A stretch of 64,000 nt of DNA from Rhynchosporium graminicola (lineage: Eukaryota; Ascomycota; Leotiomycetes; Helotiales; Ploettnerulaceae): positions 1,178,001 to 1,242,000 of the forward strand of contig FJUW01000001.1 of assembly GCA_900074885.1 (NCBI GenBank), read 5' to 3'. Both the position numbers and the translations under genes were made by a program. Positions 34,690 through 46,842 of the stretch are shown here, piece by piece. Numbering within the stretch: the stretch's first letter is position 1; the number at the start of each line of letters is the position of its first letter. The notes beneath the pieces are model-generated. The model saw only the letters and a program-made list of their open reading frames with translations, was not told the origin of the DNA and did not search any database.

Positions 34690-35945
34690 ATGTCATTCGA
34701 CTTCGGGATCCCACTACGTCCGAACGAATCTCTGCCACCTTTCATCATCCTTCATCTTATACGACATGGCAGTGTAAGTCTACTATCCTTCGACCGAACT
34801 CTTACTATATCGATCGATCAATTGATTCTGCAGTAGTCCATCTACGGAGCCGACAATTCTCTCACTGAAGCGGGTCGCCTCCAATCTGTCGCATTTAAAG
34901 ATAACTTCCACCAACATGTTCCCTTCATCACGCATATCGTGTCTTCGCCTCTCTTGCGCGCTTCGGAAACGGCCTATAAAGCCCTAAGCGACGTCATTGA
35001 GCGAGGTGTAGAAGTCAAGATTATGGATCAGGTGAGTGGACGATACGACGATACGCTACGGGAGGAACGAGGAGATAGAAGTCTCAGAAACACAGGAGTC
35101 AGAGAACCAACAGCTGTCGAGTTCCTGAAGAAGTGGCTAGTTCTAAGAGACACGGATATCTGGGATCGTGGGAGCGTAGGTGAAGTTGTCATTGCTACGC
35201 ATGCGATGTTATTGATGGATTTGCTGGGTGAATATTGTAAGAGTCGCGTTTATATATGATCCCGAATTCGAGAATGAGGTATGCTAATCACAGTCTTAGC
35301 CTATCGAGCCGAAGACTTTCCCAATGTTGGAATGAGGAGTTATGCCGTCGACAGACTTGGAAATCTCACATTCATCTCATCCTCCACATTGAAAAGCAAG
35401 AGAGCAGAGTACCAAGCATGGAAGAAAAGCCTTGACAAGCGCCGCGTGGATGCGGAAAATCTGCGTGAAGATGCAGAAATACCATTTTTTCAACAACATC
35501 AGCAGCCACAATTGTCTCGAACGCCCGCGAGGTCAGATCTGGTACTTCGCTGGAGCGGCGAACAGATAACCTGGAAAGAAGCCATGCGTCGAGATCGAGC
35601 AATGCGTATGTCAAAGCATGATGTGGCTGAAGGTTATTGCTGAATCGCTGATTCAGTCATGCAGAGATCAATACAATTGTTCACCTCAAACCAGTCGAAA
35701 GAGAGGGTCTGAAGAAGATCAGTCGGGTTCCAGGTGTGCAGTGGCGAGATGCTGTTTTCGCTGTTCTGAGAGCTCCAGATATCTCTCCACCGACAATGGT
35801 CGAGCCTGAAAATGTTACCAAAGCCTCGACTGAACAGAAAGTCACGAATATGGACCAACCGAATAGCCACAAAGTGTATCTTTGGTATTCGCTTGTGGTT
35901 TTATTGTTGGTAGGATGCCTCGCTTTTTCGTATATCTGCTATTAG
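34690..35945 (+). CDS. Histidine phosphatase (phosphoglycerate mutase-like) with C-terminal membrane anchor
   Basis: Exons 34690-34773, 34837-35236, 35300-35605 and 35665-35945 join to 356 residues. The catalytic RHG motif (LHLIRHGS) is at residues 25-27, with the phospho-accepting His at 26. The second active-site His is in VVIATHAML near residue 150. HIVSSPLLRASETA around residues 58-71 is the usual R-x-x-x-T/S segment of the superfamily. The last 23 residues (VYLWYSLVVLLLVGCLAFSY and on) form one hydrophobic helix ending at the C-terminus, so the protein is probably tail-anchored with the catalytic domain in the cytosol. Exon 4 was found by continuing the frame after a GTATGT donor at 35606; without it the protein would stop at 35643. 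The acceptor of intron 1 is GCAGTAG, because CAG three bases earlier would create a stop. The substrate is unknown. Confidence 0.82.
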
Positions 35946-37028
35946 CAATCATGTACATAGCTATTGAGTCTTAATCAGATATCAAGTGAGGATTCAATAC
36001 CTATGGTATGTTGCTATAGCATATTATCGTCTCACCAAATCTGATTGTAACAGCAGGGTAAACAAACGCTTTTTGTCAAATATTACCAAACAGATTCTGC
36101 AGTATCGTCTTGCCAAGAACACAAACAGATGTAACAAATTAGATCCCGATACGTAAAAATTTCATAATTAGCAAGGTCTGTCCTCGCTTCCCTATGAACG
36201 GAGCCTCAGCACTTGCCGCAGACGGACTCTTACGATATAAGCTCAACTGTGACTTCCCTCTCTTCGCTCTGGAGATGTATCGGGGGCTTGAGATTGATTG
36301 AGCGACCAGTCTCTTCGGTTTTGTTGCGATCGCCATGATGCCCCGTTCCATGGGCTCTATTCCATTTCGGTAAACAGATTAAGAATAGGATTACCTATGA
36401 TATGAGTGACCTTTGAAGCAATGTGAAGGATGTCAGCATGTGCAGAAATTTCAGCATGGAAGCGGACAATTTGTAGACGGCGTTTTGCGGAATCTCCATG
36501 CGTATGGGAACATATAATAGATCCGAGGTTAAATAAGGGGAACGAGACAACGGCGTATTGGTAATAGGATTATATTTAAACAAAGATTCGGACCCGTCAA
36601 TGCGTTCGATTCGGCGGTGTTGCCCAGATCAGATCACCATAGGACATCGTGCTTTATTTATTCTCGGTTGATATTAGAGTAGCGTTTCACGAGCTAAGCG
36701 AATTCTAAATGGTGGAATATTTTGCACTCGTTGCAGGAGTTTCGAGAAACATTATTGGGTCAATTTAGTCGAAGGCATGATCTACCGTTTGACTGCAGCA
36801 TGTTTGAAATGCTGCAGTGGTCTCGTTTAAATCGATGCCCAATACGGGCATCTTGTGCCATCCTTGACTGGCCTGCAGGGTGCGGGGTACATCACAGCCC
36901 ACAATCCACTCTTGATGGTCCTCAAAATTTGGTAGACTCGGGGTGCGTCTCCGCATTTCATGCATTCATATGCGAAACACAATCTCGATAAGAAACCCTC
37001 ACAAGTACGATTTTAGAGTTCTTCGGCC
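35946..37028. other. Intergenic, 1.1 kb
   Basis: Contains two short open frames of 62-70 residues on the - strand (36139-36351, 36395-36583) and one of 89 residues on the + strand (36722-36991), none with motifs. It should include the promoter of the Zn2Cys6 factor. Confidence 0.55.
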
Positions 37029-39099
37029 ATGGCTACAAACGTGAGCTCACCACGTCCTCGGCCGCGAGCGACCCTGGCTTGTGAGATGTGTCGCTCTCGA
37101 CGGACGAAATGCGACGGTCGTAAGCCTACTTGTTCATTTTGTGATGATCACAACATACCATGCAAATATCGAGATCCAGCGGCTCCGGCTCCGTCAAAGT
37201 AAGTCACTGGAACAGAATTAAAACGGGAGAATGTTGAAAATAATTCAGGACCGAGCTTGAGATACAAGCGATCAAATTACGCCTTGAGGATGTATTCACA
37301 TTAGTTTCCATGCAAAGTCTTGAACGCCTCGATCCCAATACTGCGACCACGGGATTCTCAGTAGGATTCGCGGGGAACGCAGCGGGATCAATCTATAGTG
37401 GAAGAGATCAGTATCCTATGGATGAGTCTATCATCAGTCGAACTTGGAGGATGGAGTTTCCATTCATGTTGATTCAGACCCAGTCAACAATGTGTTTGCT
37501 TGGACAAGACCCTATGTTGTCAGCCAGAATGGTCGTCTCGGAACGGACCGACCTGGCCACGTTAACTTTGCCGTCCTTCGCAGACGAATCGAAAGTTCAA
37601 TATGGAGACGCGATCAGGTGAGTGGATATCTGACATTGCGTTTGGCAGATGTGTAACACATCCCTAGCGTGTTCGCATATTTTTACGACAGAATGCAACA
37701 TTGGTATCCTGTTCTCCATCAAGACTTTTTCTCTTTGTACCTTGAAAAGCTGGGCAGTGAGCTTAGTCCTTCCGCAGATTATTGCCTTGCTCTTATTGTT
37801 GCCGCAATTGGATCGGTATGTCGATGCGCATCATTTGCCACAGCTTATACCACACGTCCAGATGCAAAGTATATCGGAAAAGCCCTTACAATGATACCTT
37901 TTGTCAACTTAGAATTTAGCTTGAGGAGCGCGCAGTGTCTCCTTTTCCTGGCGGTATACTACAACTCGATCGGCAAGCCTTGTCAAGCCCACGACTATAT
38001 CTTGATGGCTTCTTGCAAAGCTCAAGCATTATTCAAATGGTTTGTCCACTAATACTGCATCGCGAGCCTCTCTTCTGACAATATCATAGCCAAATTTACC
38101 ACGCTGATGAAGAATCTTTGACGCTCCTACGCCTCGTGTTTTGGTCTACACTACTCATCGAAACGTCAGGACCTCCTCCCGGTCTTCATTTCTTCAGGTG
38201 TGCTAACAAAAGTTCTCATTCAGCGAGCTTGGATATCACATGGACATGCCAGAGAGCAATGTTTGGAAATTCGACGACCGAATCCTCCTCCCCAGTATCC
38301 ACGACTCTTGGGAACCTTTTCGAGAAAATCAGCGATACATGCTCGAGCAAGCGCGACCTCAAGACTCACTCGCACTTACTTCCAACGACACGAAGGCTTA
38401 TTTCCTTGCAGCGATCTCAATGTGCCGCATGATGCGGCGATGTTTCGCCTCCGTTGTCCTCTTCAACCACAAGGAAGTTTATGCTCCAATCATCGCCAAC
38501 GAACTTACGAATCAACTCGTAAACTGGCACGAGAGTTTGCCCAGCAGTCTCAAATTCAATCGCCGGAGATCGTTTTCCTTTGCAAACGCGGCGACGCCCA
38601 CATTTTTTGATGTCGCAATGTCTTCTTCTAGCCGAGCTGCAATCATGAGTTTCCTAGAGATGCAGTTCTACCAGTGCCTGATATCTACATATTGGCCTGC
38701 TGTCTATAGTGTACTATATCTGGACACAGTGCCCGATACCACGCTTGTAGATTGTTTGCGATTTTTCGAAGCCTATGTTGGCCTCGTGTCGAGCATCGTC
38801 TCAGCTATCAAGTCTTGTCCACATACACCCTGGAATTTTTACGCCAGGTAAGACTGCACTAGAACCTTGTTTCATCTGAATAACGCCCAACCAACTGATT
38901 GAACAGTCTTTTCATAACCACGATGGCAGCTTATAAAGGAGCCCAAGCAACTTGTCTGCGGGGTCAAATTCCGGAGGCTGTGATTTCATGCTTCGAGGCT
39001 GCGAAATCGATGTTTGAAAGTGGAGAAGCGGTTATAAATAGTCCTTCGTTGGCAATGCTAGGGGCCATTCTATCGCGGCATATCAAGACAGAGTCTTGA
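37029..39099 (+). CDS. Zn2Cys6 (fungal-specific) transcription factor
   Basis: Six exons: 37029-37198, 37249-37617, 37668-38039, 38090-38164, 38224-38847, 38907-39099, giving 600 residues. The binuclear zinc cluster is at residues 18-45 with spacing C-X2-C-X6-C-X6-C-X2-C-X6-C, starting CEMCRSRRTKCDGRK. The middle homology region is seen from SVFAYFYDRMQHWYPVLH (start of exon 3) through EESLTLLRLVFWSTLLIETE in exon 4. The fourth intron (38165-38223, donor GTCAGG, branch GCTAAC) was chosen because the alternative 26-nt intron is too short. The other introns are 50 or 59 bp. The gene faces a hexose transporter tail to tail and is two genes from a GH32 enzyme, so control of sucrose or fructan use is a reasonable guess but not shown by the sequence. 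Confidence 0.85.
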
Positions 39100-39667
39100 T
39101 GTGAAAAAGTTTGTAGCTTGGTGACAAGAATTGCTTGAGTCGATTGCCTCCGGGTATCTTCTGGATATTGTTCTTTTTAGGACAGTTTTGTGGGTTGACA
39201 AGATCCACGGTTTATGTAAAACACCAGGCCTAGGCTATTTCATCTTGGATGAAAAAAGCAGCTAGCTTGTGAATCAATTTCGCAACTAAATTTCTCCCGA
39301 AGCTCCATCATATAATACGGAACATCAAAAAGTTTCTGATTAATTATTCAATAAGGGATTAATTGTGAGCCTTTACAAAAGCGATCAAGTCACGGATTGA
39401 TGTCAGGAATCCGTTTTGAGAAAACTTCGATGTTAAGATAGATGTTTTTGGCAAGGCACAAACAGCGCCAGCCTCGTATCTTGAAAACTAGTGTGGGCCG
39501 CTGATGAAGATACACAGACAGGAATAGCGGATTGCTAAGGAGATAAAACGTGAATTAACTCTTCAATTATAGGCCGCTTCTTCTGAACTAACATTCGAGA
39601 GTATATGGCCACACTACACCATGCTAATTGTCCTTTATCACGGATCATATTACAACGTCCAAGAAGC
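39100..39667. other. Convergent intergenic region, 568 bp
   Basis: Lies between the 3' ends of the transcription factor (+) and the hexose transporter (-). It should hold both terminators. No gene or clear repeat was seen. Confidence 0.6.
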
Positions 39668-41486
39668 TTAGTTCTTCTCCACATTCTCATGTTCGACCTT
39701 CTCGCCTCCCTTTCCTTCCTGGATTTCCCTGAAAGTTACAGTAGGGACCCAGCCGATAGAATGTCTCGCAACAGAGACCTCTCCGTACAACTCGTCGACT
39801 TGCTCCAAGGTGAGACCCTTGGTCTCATAGATCATGAAGTAGACGAAGACGATGCAAACAAGACAGCAAGTTCCCCAGATGAAGAAAATCTTGGATTGGA
39901 GATTTGCGTTTCCGGGACCCCAGTTCACCAGGTAAGGTGTCGAGTAAGCGATGGCCCAGTTGAGAAGCCAGTTGGTAGCTGTGGTCATCGAGAGGGACTT
40001 GGCGCGGACCTTGAGGGGGAAGATCTCTCCAGTGACCACCCAAGCAACTGGTCCCCACGTGGCGGCAAAGAAGAAGATGTAGATACAGATAAATGCGATG
40101 GCCGCCTTCTGTGCAGCTTCGTTGTGTACGATGATGTTGCCAAGCACGTCTTGGCTAGTTGTGGTAGTCCCGAGAATGGCGACAATGAATTGCGAAACGC
40201 ACATTCCAACGGCTCCCCAGAAAAGGACTGGTCGTCGTCCCCACTTCTCAATTGCGTAAAGACCCGGGAGGGTAGAGGCCGTGTTGACGCAGTTGGTGAT
40301 CAAACTGATGACGAAGCCGTCCTTGAATCCAGAGTTCTTGAAAAATTGGGTTCCGTACTGCGAAATGTTAGCTTGCTCATAGACTTATAGCATTAAACAA
40401 TAACCTACGTAAAATATGAAGTTAATGCCGGTCAATTGTTGTAGTCCCTGGAGTGCACATCCAGTAAGAAGGCGCTTGAGAAGGTTGCCCTTGAGGCAGT
40501 CTGCGTAAGATGATTTGCCAAGGCTCAACTCATACTCATGGTTCGCCTGAACCTCAGAGATCTCCTCGAGAACAGCTGGATCATCGGCTGCAAGTCTTCT
40601 GATTTTCGCAAGAGCTTTGGTGGCACCTTCGAGATTGCCTTGCTTGATCATGAAACGAGGAGTCTCTGGAAGGACCAACATGCCGCCGACAAGAATGAGC
40701 GACCATAGAAATTGAACTGCGATAGGAATGCGGTAGGCTGGAGAAAGAATGGAAGTAAGTAGGTGACTTTACAAGCGAGTTATTAATTAGAGAGTTCTTA
40801 CATCCTGTGTCGTTGCGACCCTGTGTAGCGTTGTTGACAATGGATGCCAGGAGGAGACCGATGGTAATGGCTAGTTGGTAAGAACCGACAATAACACCTC
40901 GAATCCATTTTGGAGCTGTTTCGGATTGATACAATGGGACTAGGTTCTAAATGTCAGCATAGTATCATTTACGTGCAGTGTAGCATGACTTACTCATAGC
41001 GGAGATTAAACCGACTCCTAGTCCAGCAAAGAAACGACCTGCGATAAACATTGGAGATTTCGTTGCAGCAGTCTGCAAAATAACACCAAGGTTGAATACA
41101 ATAGCCGTTGAGGCAATCAGGCCCCAGCGACGACCAATCTTATCCGCAATCGGAGCAGCTGCAAGAGCTCCGAAGAAAGTTCCAGCTGATAGGATAGAAA
41201 CGATTAGAGCAGACTCTGAAGCTGAGACATCAGGGAGTCCGTCGCCGTTGACGTGACCGGTCGAGAATGTTTTCATCCAAAAAGGCATAGCTAGGATGCC
41301 TCCGATGGTTCCAGTATCATATCTGTGAGAAGGATGTCAGATCTACTCTCAAACCTGTTTTCTTGGGAGGCGTAGAATTGCGACTTACCCAAACAACACT
41401 CCACCAAATGCAACGAACAAACCGATCATAATGGCCGGCCATGATCTTCCTGGAGTTCCCTCCGGTTTCCTGAGCATGAGACCCAT
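39668..41486 (-). CDS. MFS hexose (sugar) transporter
   Basis: Imports monosaccharides, probably by proton symport, at the plasma membrane. Five exons on the - strand: 41486-41389, 41322-40994, 40939-40802, 40737-40409, 40357-39668, giving 527 residues, normal for the family. The N-terminus has FGGVLFGYDTGTIGGI, the usual first helix of high-affinity glucose transporters. Sugar porter signatures follow: DKIGRRWG, PLYQSETAPKWIRG, PETPRFM, QQLTGINFIFYYG across the fourth intron, and KGLTLEQVDELY near the end. The intron 2 acceptor was placed at ACCTAG because only that keeps ISAMIPLYQSE in frame. The start codon was taken at MGLMLRKPEG, directly before the first hydrophobic segment. It is divergent from the GH32 gene. 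Which hexose it prefers cannot be told. Confidence 0.93.
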
Positions 41487-43387
41487 GTTGAAAGATGTAG
41501 TTCTCTGACGTCGCTGAGAGACTCAAGAAATAGTCGATGATTCTTGAATAGTCAAGATACGACGGGGATTCCAACCCTTTATACAAAGGTCAACAGCCAT
41601 GAGTCGAGTCCGGGCAGAGCTGCAAGTCTCTTCAACTACCCTGGGGACTCCTCATCCCCGAGACTTTAATTTTCGGACCGACTTAAAATCTCTGCGGAGA
41701 AGAAAAGGTTCCCCGTGCTCCCGTGCCTCAAGAAAATAAGAGGAAAGTCCTCAGATCTCCATAATTCCCCCGTAGAGAAGAACCCGAAATCATGTTCCCT
41801 GTTGTTGATGTCTTGGCGGCATGCTTTTTGACGCCGTGCAGTCGCGTGGACGTGTGGATCCGGCACTACTTTTCGGTTGAACTCCTACCCCAAAAAGTCG
41901 AATTTGAGCCCAATCGATCGATCCCTGTTCATTATCTCAAGGATTGTACGGTCTGACAGCCTTGACAGGTCGTAAAAGGTCCTTTGTTCCCGACCCTACA
42001 GCTCGTAGCAAGTTCCCCCGTACCAGTAACAGGTTTAAGAGGCATCGAAGAGTGGGTATTCAGGTATTGTTCTAGAGGCGATTCTGCTGATCTGACAATG
42101 CCAACCCATTCGGGACAGCCTTGGCATTTTGCGCTATCCATATTGAATCCGAACTGAAGCTTGTAAGTCTCAATAGACTTTGAAAAAAAGGGCTAGAAGG
42201 TTAGAATTTTCGGTCCCCCACTTGTTAGAGGCCACAACAAGTATCAGCGTAAGGATGAAGGGGAGTGGCAAGCCACAAATCAAGCCGGAAAAACGAATGA
42301 ATTCCCCATCCATCTTCAATTAACTTCAACGAACTTCTACAGCCCAAGAACCTCAATCGTTCGCTAGAACTCATCGCACGTGGAAAGCCATAGAAGATCA
42401 GGCCATGAGTTGTATAATACGGGTGCTCTAGAGCATGGCACAAATGTAGTCTGGCAGGGGGAAACATGACCCGCATCTCGGTTATCGCTGTTAGTATTCC
42501 GACGTCCGCTAGTGTGTGTTTACTCAACTATCTCGCCTGCTCATGCACCCCATCCCGCACCTCCATTCCCCATGGACCCCTCATCTCCATGCATATGCAC
42601 CACAATATATAACCATTCCTCCTCGAAAAAGCCTCCACTTGCGTGCACAGTGGTAGCAGATGCTGCTGAGAACCCTTCCTGCTCACCAGCCGTGTTCAAG
42701 TCTCTAACTGTTTCTAGAAGGTGCTAGTCGGTCTCGGTTCCGATGATCCGATACTGTCTCGTTTTCTGGTTTCGCTGTCATACCTTTGGCTGAGAATCTA
42801 CGGCTGGATCTTGTTTGGCTGCAAAAACTGCATTGCACGTGTTAAAATCTCATGGAGTCTCCACGTATTTTACAAGGTGGGGTTTGAGAGGGGAAGTCAA
42901 TGAGTGCAAGTGGTTGTTTGCCAAGACTTTCGCTTCTCGGGTATCAACAACGACAAAAGCGATCTTGTCCGTCCTCTAATTGACTTTTAACTTGACTGTC
43001 AAAAGAATACCCTGTTTCCTTCGGATATCTCCTGTTTCTATGATTTGAAGAACGGGTCCTCTCTATCTCGAGGTCAGTTGAAATGGTCTATTTGCAGACC
43101 ATGCAGGATACAAATCCAGAAGCCAGATCTCGACACAACCACGTTGATTATTTTGTCATGGGTTGAGTGCATACACAGCCTGTACCCATCCACATTGGGC
43201 GCGCAGAGAAATCTTGAGCCGATATCACCGTGTCATACCACCTCGGTAGATTCAGCTCCATAGAGTAAGTGAATACCACATTTTGTTTCCTATAAAGACC
43301 ACTCAGCATCTCCTTCGAAACACTTCTCTATCTTCACCCTCATCTTCCCCTTATCCGCAAAATTTTACCATTTGGTATCCTGCCAAG
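41487..43387. promoter_or_regulatory. Divergent promoter region between hexose transporter and GH32 gene, with CreA-like sites
   Basis: This 1.9 kb separates two genes transcribed away from each other. SYGGRG-type matches, the consensus for the carbon repressor CreA, occur at 41641-41646 (CTGGGG), 42216-42221 on the - strand (GTGGGG) and 42877-42882 (GTGGGG). A TATAAAG lies at 43291-43297, 91 bp before the GH32 start codon. Short motifs like these also occur by chance, so their use is inference. Confidence 0.4.
43291..43297 (+). promoter_or_regulatory. TATA box of the GH32 gene
   Basis: TATAAAG sits 91 bp upstream of the chosen ATG, a distance compatible with a short leader. It also argues against the upstream in-frame ATG-like start at 43283, which would precede the box. 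Confidence 0.45.
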
Positions 43388-45535
43388 ATGAAGATCACCA
43401 CTCTCTCCACCCTCCTCTCCCTTTCTCTTCTCACCCCATCAACACACAGCTCCATCATTCCACGTACATCTTCATCCACAACCTTATTATCATCTACCTG
43501 CCACAGCTCGCGCTACGACGGGCCCCTTAACCCCGATTTCGAGGTCCCAGGCCTTGCCAATTGGACCGTCATAAGCGGCAACGCTTTCGGACCCTCATCA
43601 ACCACCGACCAAACCACATACTGGGCCGGCTCCTTCAACCAGCATGGCAAGTCGTTCCTCTGGGGTCTCAAAAATGCCGGGGATGAAGCTATTGGAGAAC
43701 TCCACTCCAGCATCTTCAAAGCCAGCAATGTGATGAGTTTCCTCGTTGGCGGAGGATGGGATCCTGAGAACTTGTACGTTGGGCTAAAACTCGTTGGAAG
43801 TGAGGACTTGTTGTTCAAGCAGACTGGAATGGGTGATGATGCACTTATCAGGATTGTATGGGATACTAGCAAGTATGCCGGTAAAGATGTCTATCTCGTT
43901 CTGGTGGATAAGAGTGCGAAGACCGATTTTGGGCATATCAATATTGATGATGTGAGGACCGGATGTGAGGCTCTCTTGGATGATGGGTTACATTTCAACG
44001 TTTTAGGACAGGCGAATCAGCCATCAAAAGAAGGGAGTTTGTTGTCCGTCGAGGACCTCCACGCTGTCGACCCCATTAGACCACAATTTCACTATGGTCA
44101 GTATCAGGGCTGGATCAATGATCCTGCCGGTCTGATCCAGTGGAAGGGAAAGCATTATCTTTTCAGTCGTAAGTAAACTTTGAGCCTCCTGAATCCGAAT
44201 CAAAGGAATGGCCACTGACCTTTTCCACGAGAAGAATTCAATCCTGATGCTCCTTTATGGGGTCCAATGCATTGGTCCCATGCAGAGAGTTCCGACGCCG
44301 TTCATTGGCGCGAACTCCCTGTCGCACTCTACCCAATACCAATCACCAACGCCCTCGATAGCAGCGGACGTTTCACCGGCTCAGCAGTCGTTGACAACTC
44401 CACCGGCGGGCTCCACATCATATACACAGAATTCACCAACACCGATACCCACCCTGGTGCTGCACCGGAAGCAGTTTCTTCAGTAACGAGCTTAGACGGA
44501 ACGACATTCTCCTACTCGCCCAAGAATCCCATCATCAAAGGCCCACCGCCAACTGGATCGTCCAATGGATTCCGCGATCCCAAGGTCTTCTGGGACACTA
44601 ATGACCAGACGTGGAAATTCGTTATCGGATCAGGAGAGGGCGCTAAAGGACGCGTACAGCTGTACGTCGCTCAAGACGCTTCGTTGCTTGAATGGGAGTT
44701 TGTCAGTGTCGTAGCTGAAGGCGATGGTACGACCGGGGGTATGTGGGAATGTCCGAACATGTTCCCTCTTGGCGACAAGTGGGTTCTATTCTACGGCGGT
44801 CGCTCTCTAGGTTTCTACGAAGTCGGAACGTACAATGGTACGAAGTTTGTGCCTGAGAAGACCGGCCTTCTGGATGCTGGACCTCATAGTTATGCTATGC
44901 AGTGGTATATTGATGAGGCGGGACGGAATTTGGGTATTACGTGGTTGGGCAACTGGGATAGTAATAAATGGCCGAGTCGGGTCAATGGATGGGCAGGTAC
45001 TCAATCGATCACGAGGGAGTTCTTCTTGAGAGAAGACGGTGGCTTGGGAACTAGACCCATTGCTGAGGTTGCGAGTCTCGCTTCCGGCCCTACGACCAGC
45101 ATGGGGAAGATAGATGTTCACGGCACTATCAAAGTAGGATCCACAAATACGGCACGACTACAACTGTCAGTCGATTTGAAATCCTCGAATGCACCTGCTT
45201 TCACGGTTTTCTTGTACCAATCGAAAGCAGAGGCTGTTGTTCTAAAATACACCTTTGGTACCAAGACTCTGAGTCTGGATACCACCAAGGCTGGGTATGG
45301 ACAAGCTGGTGTTTGGAGTGCTGTTATTGCGCCCACTAAGGATGGTGTTCTCAGTCTCGATGTCTTGATTGATCGTTCGAGCGTGGAGATATTTGCTGGT
45401 GATGGCACGGCTATGACAGCCACAGTCTTCTCTCGCTTTCAAGAGTCCACTGATATCAAGATCGAGGCTGTTGGCGGCAAGGCAGTTTTTGCGAGCATTG
45501 ACTTGACTCCCTTTGGATCTAGTTGGAAGGCATAG
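43388..45535 (+). CDS. Secreted GH32 beta-fructofuranosidase (invertase-like)
   Basis: Hydrolyses terminal fructose from sucrose or fructans outside the cell. Exons 43388-44168 and 44235-45535 give 693 residues. The start MKITTLSTLLSLSLLTPS is a clear signal peptide. Residues of about 35-215 form an N-terminal module (YDGPLNPDFEVPGLANWTV at its start, LWGLKNAGDEAIGEL later) found in a subgroup of fungal GH32 enzymes. The catalytic five-bladed domain begins near HYGQYQGWINDPAG: nucleophile Asp245, transition-state stabiliser Asp375 in GFRDPK, acid/base Glu432 in MWECPN. A C-terminal beta-sandwich ends with DRSSVEIFAGDG and SSWKA. The intron acceptor GAGAAG at 44234 was chosen as it gives LFSQFNPDAP; the alternative three bases upstream adds one Glu. 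Sucrose versus inulin preference is not decided by these motifs. Confidence 0.93.
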
Positions 45536-46842
45536 GACCAGAGCTTCGACTTTGATAATTTGGAAACATGTCCTCGAATCTCAAATTACATGGAACAAAT
45601 TGACATTTCCGAATCTTTAGCTGCTCACCAGAAGTTTATACTTACGTGACATCCAGATCCAATATCTAAATTCCGTGATATCCGTGACAGGACTCCCTGG
45701 AGAACATTAAGTCCAGAAGCGGTGACCGATCCCACAAAGCTCTTGTCTGCTGGTTAAAGGCGAAAAATATGGTCATCAGCTACACTACACAAGTGAAAAA
45801 AAAACTGCGCTCGACGTTCGGTATTTGATGTGCCGTTGCATACCGTGCCTAAGCCACCTTACCTACCTCACCACTCCACCGCATAATCGACCCAGACGCC
45901 ATACAAAGAGTCAAATCCTCCAAAAATTTACCAGACAATTATGAGATGTCCAAGTATAAGTATGATAGCTTTCGATGCGTGGAACTTGTAGTATCCAGCA
46001 TGTAGGAGGACGCTACTTCTGTTCAGCTAGTGAATAAGTGGCGTTTATTAGGTTGATGATGATGACAGTCATTATGGTCCAGCGGTGGTGGGCTGTTAGC
46101 CCATCGCCTGAGCCGCCCGAAAGGCATAGGGACGTGTCTAGCTAGAGACTCATCTATGTACATAGTGCCTTTTAGTAAACAAATTCAAGCCCGAGGGCGC
46201 CTTAGCTTATAGCCGTTTGTCTTCGCCGATCCCCTGCAGTTGGGACAGTACGCCAGTGATTTTCCAGACGGTGATGAAACAGTACATGAGTGTGGTATAC
46301 AGGGATAAAGTATAGTGGCTGAGTAGCCAACGTTCCCTAGCTCCAAGTGGAGCTTTGTTTGCGCCCTTAGGCCGGCGTTTATTAGGTCGGAAAGACGCAA
46401 GCGAGAATAAACTTCCATCTAAACGTGCCCAAAAACAAAAGTAAACACCAAAATGGTGCGGACCGTGGCATCAATATGTGTTCTTATTTACTTGGTAGCA
46501 TATCATATATAGCGTAATCTATATTTTTTTTGTCAACTTTCTGATCGCTTGCAGTATGAACGTGTAAAGCGTATCGTGTGCTACAAAAATATGTACAAAG
46601 AAATGAGACATTGCAACTATTCCTTTCCAGCTGTAGAATCTCCTAGCAAACGCCTGAGATATGGTCCGTATATCCTGATCACACGCTCTACCGAAGACCT
46701 TTAGTGTTACTCCTGACTCCAAATAGATATTCCAGATCACGCTTTGTAATTGTGCCCAGCTCATATAAACCTCCGCACGGTTCCAAATACCTATCCATCC
46801 AAAACGCAGACACAAATCGAACCCAAAACCAAGCACCCATCT
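45536..46842. other. Convergent intergenic region, 1.3 kb
   Basis: Lies between the 3' ends of the GH32 (+) and GH16 (-) genes. It contains a short GC-rich inverted repeat near 46091-46103 (GGGCTGTTAGCCC) and no open frame with motifs. Confidence 0.55.

Noticed and set aside
36139..36351. A basic 70-residue open frame on the - strand
   Set aside because: No homology recognised, no introns or promoter signals to support it, and length within chance expectation.
39605..40390. A 261-residue + strand open frame
   Set aside because: It is antisense to the last exon of the hexose transporter, whose - strand translation has clear sugar-porter signatures.
46075..46140. GC-rich hairpin with GGGCTGTTAGCCC that might be a tRNA
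   Set aside because: The inverted repeat is real, but no T-arm consensus and no cloverleaf can be drawn.
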